Positions 5,548 to 9,123 of a stretch of DNA of 9,123 nt are shown one piece after another. The notes below the pieces were generated by a model. That model was not told the origin of the DNA, ran no database searches, and saw nothing but the letters and a program-made list of their open reading frames with translations. This DNA is from Treponema sp. (GTDB lineage Bacteria; Spirochaetota; Spirochaetia; Treponematales; Breznakiellaceae), in assembly GCA_009786715.1 (NCBI GenBank), contig WQRN01000053.1, positions 1 through 9,123 of the forward strand, read 5' to 3'. A program made the position numbers and the translations under genes. How positions within the stretch are numbered: position 1 is the first letter of the stretch; each line of letters begins with the position of its first letter.

Positions 5548-6539
5548 TGCCGAAACCAGCGCAATACCGTTCAGGTTCTCTTATTTACTTTAAAGGCGAT
5601 CCCGCTGATAAAATATATATTCTGCAGTCCGGAAAAATAAGTCTTGTATATCAGGATATTGAAACAGGCGCGGATGTAAAAGATTCAGTTCAGCCGGGTG
5701 AGTTCTTCGGCGTAAAATCCGCTTTAGGCCGTTATACGCGCGAAGAAAACGCGGTCGCTCTTGCGGACACAAATGTAATGATTTTCACAGTTCCGGAATT
5801 TGAAGCTGTGGCAATGGCAAACACAAGAATAATAATGAAGATGCTTAAGGTTTTTTCCAACCAGATGAGGCGCGTTCACAAACAGGTGTCTAAGGTTATG
5901 TCGAAAGAAGAGCAGGCGCCGGCGGACGGGCTTTACAATGTAGGCGAGTTCTATCTTAAAAATAAGCGCTTTTCACACGCAAAACATGTGTTCAACCGTT
6001 ATCTGACATTTTATCCTTCAGGAAAAAACGCGCTTCAGGCGACCAAGAATCTTGAAATCGCCGAGAACGCGCTTGCCCGCTACGGCGACGGAAAAGGCCC
6101 CGGAGTTTCAACAGCTCCGGCCGCGGCCGCCCCTTCGTCTTCAACGCGCGGCGGCGGTTCAGAAAAGTTAACCAAATCATTCTACGACGCTGTTTCCCTC
6201 GTATCGCAGGGAAAATATCAGGAAGCGTTTATGTCATTCAAAATGATCGTAGATTCCGGTGAAGATCCTGAAATGTCGGCAAAAGCGTCTTTCGAAATCG
6301 GACGCTGTATGTTCCTGATGGATAAATATGAAGAATGTATTAAATATTTTACAGGTATGCTTTCCAAGTATCCGAAACATCCGGAACTTAAAGAAGTTAT
6401 GTTCATGATGGGACAGTGCAATGAAAAAATCGGCAGAAAAGATCAATCTATCGCTTTTTATAAAAAGATAATCTCCATGGGCGGAGATGACGCGGCATCT
6501 GACAAAGCAAGACGGGCGCTCAGCGCTCTGGGAGCGTAA
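5547..6539 (+). CDS. Cyclic-nucleotide-binding domain fused to TPR repeats
   Basis: The protein has 330 residues. Residues 5-110 form a cyclic-nucleotide-binding beta roll: IYFKGDPADKIYILQSGKISLV is typical. The phosphate-binding cassette is poor: GEFFGVKSALGRYTREENA has Val where the family has the ribose-binding Glu, and no Arg-Ser/Thr-Ala. It may not bind cAMP in the usual way. A predicted helix follows (about 91-120), then a TPR-like unit (129-165), a Gly/Ala/Pro/Ser linker (about 183-208), and further TPR-like units at about 210-316 (QGKYQEAFMSFKMIV, then MDKYEECIKYF and IGRKDQSIAFYKKII). There is no signal peptide or membrane segment, so it should be cytoplasmic. There is no DNA-binding domain, so the role is probably protein-protein interaction rather than transcription. 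The start uses GAGGG at 5533-5537; the next gene begins 2 bp after the stop. Confidence 0.85.
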   Translation: MPKPAQYRSGSLIYFKGDPADKIYILQSGKISLVYQDIETGADVKDSVQPGEFFGVKSALGRYTREENAVALADTNVMIFTVPEFEAVAMANTRIIMKMLKVFSNQMRRVHKQVSKVMSKEEQAPADGLYNVGEFYLKNKRFSHAKHVFNRYLTFYPSGKNALQATKNLEIAENALARYGDGKGPGVSTAPAAAAPSSSTRGGGSEKLTKSFYDAVSLVSQGKYQEAFMSFKMIVDSGEDPEMSAKASFEIGRCMFLMDKYEECIKYFTGMLSKYPKHPELKEVMFMMGQCNEKIGRKDQSIAFYKKIISMGGDDAASDKARRALSALGA

Positions 6540-6541
6540 AA

Positions 6542-7186
6542 ATGGCTATGGATTTAGCGGCGTTCGGCCGTTTTTCACGCACATTTCCTAAAGGGGAAAT
6601 AATATTTTCCGAGTTTGAAATCGGCGACACTTTTTATTTGATCCAGTCGGGCAAAGTTCAGCTTGTAAAACTTGTCGGAGATATCGAGAGAACTCTGGAT
6701 ATTCTTCATCCTTCCGAAATGTTCGGCGAAATGGCGATTTTAGAAAACTCTCCACGTTCCGCTACAGCCATCGCGATTGAAGAAGTAAAAGTGCTGGAGT
6801 TTAATTCCCAAAACTTTGAAATCCTTCTTCTTGGAAATCCGCAAATCGCGCTAAAATTACTGAAAATGTTCTGTAAACGCATTTACGATTCCAAACGCAG
6901 ATTCATGATCCTTACCCTGCCGGATCAACAGTCAAAACTGGCGGACGTTTTCCTGATGCTTGATGAAACTCAGCCTGATATAGATAAAACAAACGAAACT
7001 CGCGAATTTAAAATAACTGTTGAAGGCGTAGCCCACTGGGCAGGCATGAGCGCTAATGAAGCTAGGGATATCTTGGGTCACTTTGTAAATCAAAGACGCG
7101 TAGAAATTTACCCCGACAGGATCACTGTAAAAAACATCAACGACTTCTCACGCTTTGTAAGCTCCAGACGCAACGCAAGAGCCTAA
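6542..7186 (+). CDS. CRP/FNR-family transcriptional regulator
   Basis: The 214-residue protein has an N-terminal cyclic-nucleotide-binding domain (about 10-110) and a C-terminal winged-helix domain (about 155-206: VEGVAHWAGMSANEARDILG and RRVEIYPDRITV). The phosphate-binding cassette FGEMAILENSPRSATA (61-76) keeps the residues that contact cyclic nucleotides in CRP: Glu63, Arg72 and Ser73. Binding of cAMP or cGMP is therefore plausible, unlike in the preceding protein. The long helix at about 100-122 would be the dimer interface. There is no FNR-type cysteine cluster. GGAG at 6531-6534 supports the first ATG, 2 bp after the upstream stop; Met3 is an alternative start. Co-transcription with the upstream CNBD-TPR protein suggests that the two act in one pathway. 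Target genes are unknown, though autoregulation of the 4142-4287 region is an obvious possibility. Confidence 0.88.
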   Translation: MAMDLAAFGRFSRTFPKGEIIFSEFEIGDTFYLIQSGKVQLVKLVGDIERTLDILHPSEMFGEMAILENSPRSATAIAIEEVKVLEFNSQNFEILLLGNPQIALKLLKMFCKRIYDSKRRFMILTLPDQQSKLADVFLMLDETQPDIDKTNETREFKITVEGVAHWAGMSANEARDILGHFVNQRRVEIYPDRITVKNINDFSRFVSSRRNARA

Positions 7187-7195
7187 ATTTTTATT

Positions 7196-7741
7196 ATGGA
7201 CAATAAAAAACTTCTTGTACTTTCTGATTCACACGGAGGCATCTCAGCCCTAAAAGCGGTTCTTAACTGGGCAAATAATTATATTCCGCCCAACGGCACA
7301 ATCTGCGCCGCGGCGTTTCTGGGCGACGGTCTTTCTGATTTAAAACCATCAGTTGACGCAACAGGATTTATCTGCGACTGGAAATGCGTAAGCGGAAACA
7401 ATGACTACGGAACCAATTTACCGGACGCTTTAACATTTGATTATGCGGAACATCGTTTTTTCATCTGCCACGGACATCGTTACGGTTTATACGGCGGACA
7501 TCATGCGCTTATTGCCGCGGCGCGGAACAACAATGCGGACATAGTTTTATTCGGACACAGCCATGTTCCCCATAGCAAAACCATAGACGGCATAAAATTA
7601 ATTAATCCGGGAAGCGTCGCGCGGCCTCGCAGCAGAATCGGCGCAACATTCGCTGTAATTGAATTCCCCGAAAGCCAGCCGATAAACGTAGACTTTTACG
7701 GAATCGGCGACGAATCAAAAATAGAAAAATTGAAGATTTAA
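7196..7741 (+). CDS. YfcE/MJ0936-type metallophosphoesterase
   Basis: The 181-residue protein is a compact calcineurin-like phosphoesterase. Metal and catalytic residues are all present: D11 and H13 (LSDSHG), D44 (LGDG), N69 and D70 (GNND), H92 and H94 (CHGH), and H121 and H123 (GHSH), followed by NPGSV (137-141). Length and motif spacing match the YfcE group, whose members hydrolyse phosphodiester bonds in model substrates and whose physiological substrates are mostly unknown. It is the last gene of the operon, 9 bp after the CRP-like gene. No Shine-Dalgarno sequence precedes its ATG (CTAAATTTTTATTATG), so expression may depend on readthrough or coupling from the upstream gene. Annotation as YfcE itself would overstate what can be seen. 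Confidence 0.88.
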   Translation: MDNKKLLVLSDSHGGISALKAVLNWANNYIPPNGTICAAAFLGDGLSDLKPSVDATGFICDWKCVSGNNDYGTNLPDALTFDYAEHRFFICHGHRYGLYGGHHALIAAARNNNADIVLFGHSHVPHSKTIDGIKLINPGSVARPRSRIGATFAVIEFPESQPINVDFYGIGDESKIEKLKI

Positions 7742-7751
7742 AAATTCCGCG

Positions 7752-7790
7752 TGTTTTAACAAGCATTAATGACTATTGAATATTAAAACA
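7752..7790. terminator. Possible weak bidirectional terminator between convergent genes
   Basis: TGTTTTAA (7752-7759) and TTAAAACA (7783-7790) form an 8-bp inverted repeat around 23 nt that include the palindrome CATTAATG. It is the only paired structure I find in the gap between the convergent phosphoesterase and TER genes. The stem is almost all A/T and the loop is long, so it is not a convincing intrinsic terminator; the placement is the main argument. Confidence 0.25.
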
Positions 7791-7798
7791 AAGCCGGC

Positions 7799-8989
7799 TC
7801 AATCCGCGTCGTAATCAACACCCTCAACGTCAAAGCCGTGTACTTCCAAAAAGTCGTGTTTTACACCTGCGATGTCGGTTTCTACATACACGTTTTCCGT
7901 TGTTACCTTATTCATTTTTTCTACAACAGCTTTTTGCACATCATCGCGCATTTCCCAGTCGTCAATGCGGATACGGTTTTCGCTGTCTGTCGGCACTTTG
8001 CCGTCTGCGGTGTAGAGCCGGTCGCGGTAGAGCCTTTCAATTTGTTCTATGCAGCCTTCGTGCAGTTTCATGTCCTTCATTACTTTAAAGAGCGATGAAA
8101 TATACAGCGGAATAATTGGAATAACCGCGCTGGCGCGGGTTACAAGCGCTTTGTTTACGGAAACCCATGCGCCGAATATTTTTTTTGTTTCTGTAAATTT
8201 TTTATTGATCGCGCGGCAGGCTCTTTCCAAATCTTCTTTAGCCTTGCCGATTGTTCCGTTTTTGTAAATTGCCCATGACAATTCAGGACCGATGTAAGTA
8301 TACGCTACAGCGCGTGTCTGCGTATCAAGTAAGCCTTCCTTGTCGAGCGCGTCCATCCAGAGTTCCCAATCTTCGCCGCCCATGACTTTTACTGTGTTGG
8401 AAATTTCTTCGGGTGTTGCAGGCTCAATATTAAAATCGCTAAAAATCCCATCCATAAAATTGAGAGACCTTCCTGATTGAGCGGTTCCTATCGGTTTAAT
8501 TACCGATTTATACATAACGCCGTCTTTAGGATCTGTTCTTACAGGCGACGCGAGAGAATAAACAAATAAGTCGATCTTTGCAGGGATTCCCGCTTTTACC
8601 GCGGCTTGTTTTACAGCTTCGACTGTTTTCGCTTTCATTTCGTTTGAGAATGCATCGCCGTTTAACGTAATGGAAACAAGTCCGTCTTTAACAGCTTGCT
8701 TGTCAAACTCTTCGTTGTTGTAGTAACCTGCGGTGCCGCTTCTTTTTTCCGACGGCTCATTTTCAAAAGACAAACCAACTGTAACAGCTTTATATCCAAA
8801 CGCAGCGCCGATTCTGCTTGCAAGCCCGTAACCGTTGGAACAGCCGACTACAAGCACAAGTTTCGGCGCGTTATCAGTTTTTGACAGATGCGCTTTTGTA
8901 TACTCGATCTGCTTTCGCACACTCGCGGCGCATCCTGCAGGGTGCGCGTTAAGACAGATATTGTTTCTAACCATTGGTTTAATTGGCAT
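7799..8989 (-). CDS. fabV: NADH-dependent trans-2-enoyl-CoA/ACP reductase (TER/FabV)
   Basis: Starting at the second Met, the protein is 396 residues, near the 397 I remember for T. denticola TER, and it aligns along its whole length (KPMVRNNICLNAHPAGC, then YSLASPVRTDP, VKVMGGEDWE and RIRIDDWEM). The NADH-binding loop GCSNGYGLASR is at 49-59 and the catalytic Y-x8-K pair is Y242/K251 (YKNGTIGKAK). The enzyme reduces 2-enoyl-CoA, for example crotonyl-CoA to butyryl-CoA, irreversibly with NADH; FabV relatives serve as triclosan-insensitive enoyl-ACP reductases. Which role applies here is not visible. An ATG at 9007 would add six residues, but AAGGAGA (8998-9004) lies inside that extension, 8 nt before the ATG at 8989, so the shorter start is preferred. 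The gene is monocistronic within view and convergent with the 4288-7741 operon. Confidence 0.95.
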   Translation of the reverse strand: MPIKPMVRNNICLNAHPAGCAASVRKQIEYTKAHLSKTDNAPKLVLVVGCSNGYGLASRIGAAFGYKAVTVGLSFENEPSEKRSGTAGYYNNEEFDKQAVKDGLVSITLNGDAFSNEMKAKTVEAVKQAAVKAGIPAKIDLFVYSLASPVRTDPKDGVMYKSVIKPIGTAQSGRSLNFMDGIFSDFNIEPATPEEISNTVKVMGGEDWELWMDALDKEGLLDTQTRAVAYTYIGPELSWAIYKNGTIGKAKEDLERACRAINKKFTETKKIFGAWVSVNKALVTRASAVIPIIPLYISSLFKVMKDMKLHEGCIEQIERLYRDRLYTADGKVPTDSENRIRIDDWEMRDDVQKAVVEKMNKVTTENVYVETDIAGVKHDFLEVHGFDVEGVDYDAD

Positions 8990-8997
8990 TATTATAT

Positions 8998-9004
8998 TCT
9001 CCTT
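8998..9004 (-). promoter_or_regulatory. Ribosome binding site that decides the TER/FabV start
   Basis: AAGGAGA on the minus strand lies 8 nt before the ATG at 8989. It overlaps codons 2-3 of the longer reading that begins at 9007, so that reading would have no ribosome binding site of its own. Confidence 0.8.
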
Positions 9005-9008
9005 CAAT

Positions 9009-9123
9009 ATGTTAAATTACTCGGCTCTTCACCGCGGCGCGCACGGCTGGATAAAACCAGCCTACTTTCATTACAACAAATGGGATTTCACTGCGCCGGA
9101 ACCTGCCGCATTATTCATCCACG
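9009..9123 (+). CDS. Possible start of a rightward gene, cut by the window edge
   Basis: From ATG 9009 the frame stays open for 38 codons to the window edge, reading MLNYSALHRGAHGWIKPAYF and then HYNKWDFTAPEPAALFIH. The codon choice (GCG, GCC, CCG, AAA, GAA) resembles that of the certain genes. Against it, there is no Shine-Dalgarno sequence, and the ATG is only about 20 bp from the divergent TER start, which leaves no room for two ordinary promoters. The minus strand also has an open frame from the edge to a TAA at 9071-9073 (ending GSGAVKSHLL), which could instead be the tail of a gene upstream of TER. I do not recognise either product. Confidence 0.3.
   Translation, partial: MLNYSALHRGAHGWIKPAYFHYNKWDFTAPEPAALFIH
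9045..9062. repeat. 6-bp GC-rich inverted repeat upstream of TER/FabV
   Basis: GGCTGG (9045-9050) and CCAGCC (9057-9062) are perfectly complementary around ATAAAA. The site is 56 bp upstream of the TER start. No T-run follows on either strand. It could be an operator or leader hairpin for TER, or part of the coding sequence of the possible rightward gene. Confidence 0.45.

Noticed and set aside
6524..6536. CGCTC-TGG-GAGCG hairpin covering the ribosome binding site of the CRP-like gene
   Set aside because: A 5-bp stem inside G/C-rich coding sequence is easily due to chance; I would not claim translational control from it.
7838..8098. Rightward open frame antisense to TER/FabV
   Set aside because: It lies within the certain TER coding sequence and has no recognisable domain or start signal.

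Overview
The window looks like a chromosomal stretch from a spirochaete, most likely a Treponema or close relative. The best single clue is the leftward gene at 7799-8989, whose protein closely follows the trans-2-enoyl-CoA reductase (TER/FabV) of Treponema denticola as I remember it. A tandem pair of cyclic-nucleotide-binding proteins and a stray ORF6N-type gene fit that picture. I made no database search, so the organism is an inference. There are no rRNA or tRNA genes, no CRISPR array and no complete insertion sequence. No gap between genes exceeds 300 bases; the longest, 838-1046, holds a small tandem repeat.

Layout. (1) 1-837, rightward: the 3' part of a radical SAM/SPASM enzyme whose cluster-binding N-terminus lies before the window. 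Its last codons run into a tandem repeat of about 51 bp (819 to about 950) with a GGTG-TCAGT-CACC palindromic core. (2) 1047-3250, rightward: an ORF6N-domain (phage antirepressor-like) gene tightly coupled to a ComM/YifB-type AAA+ protein; the ComM ribosome binding site lies inside the last ORF6N codons. The ORF6N gene contains a perfect 15-bp inverted repeat with a 3-nt loop. (3) 3239-4141, leftward: a PHP-domain phosphoesterase that overlaps the end of the ComM gene by 12 bp. (4) 4142-4287: a divergent regulatory region with candidate promoters, a bulged hairpin and a direct repeat. (5) 4288-7741, rightward: four tightly packed genes that look like one operon. They encode a deaminase-type amidohydrolase, a cyclic-nucleotide-binding/TPR fusion, a CRP-like regulator and a YfcE-type metallophosphoesterase. 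(6) 7799-8989, leftward: TER/FabV, convergent with the operon. (7) 8990-9123: an unresolved edge that may hold the start of a rightward gene.

How the genes may work together. The 4288-7741 operon is the part most worth following. A metal-dependent aminohydrolase, two cyclic-nucleotide-binding-domain proteins and a phosphodiesterase-type enzyme are encoded together in an apparent spirochaete. From established knowledge, Leptospira interrogans has an amidohydrolase (CadD) that deaminates cAMP and so quenches CRP signalling. The operon could therefore be a nucleotide-signal sensing and quenching module. That reading is inference; substrate and ligand cannot be read from sequence. ComM (recombination of incoming DNA), the PHP phosphatase and TER (NADH-linked enoyl-CoA reduction, fermentation or fatty-acid synthesis) look like housekeeping neighbours.
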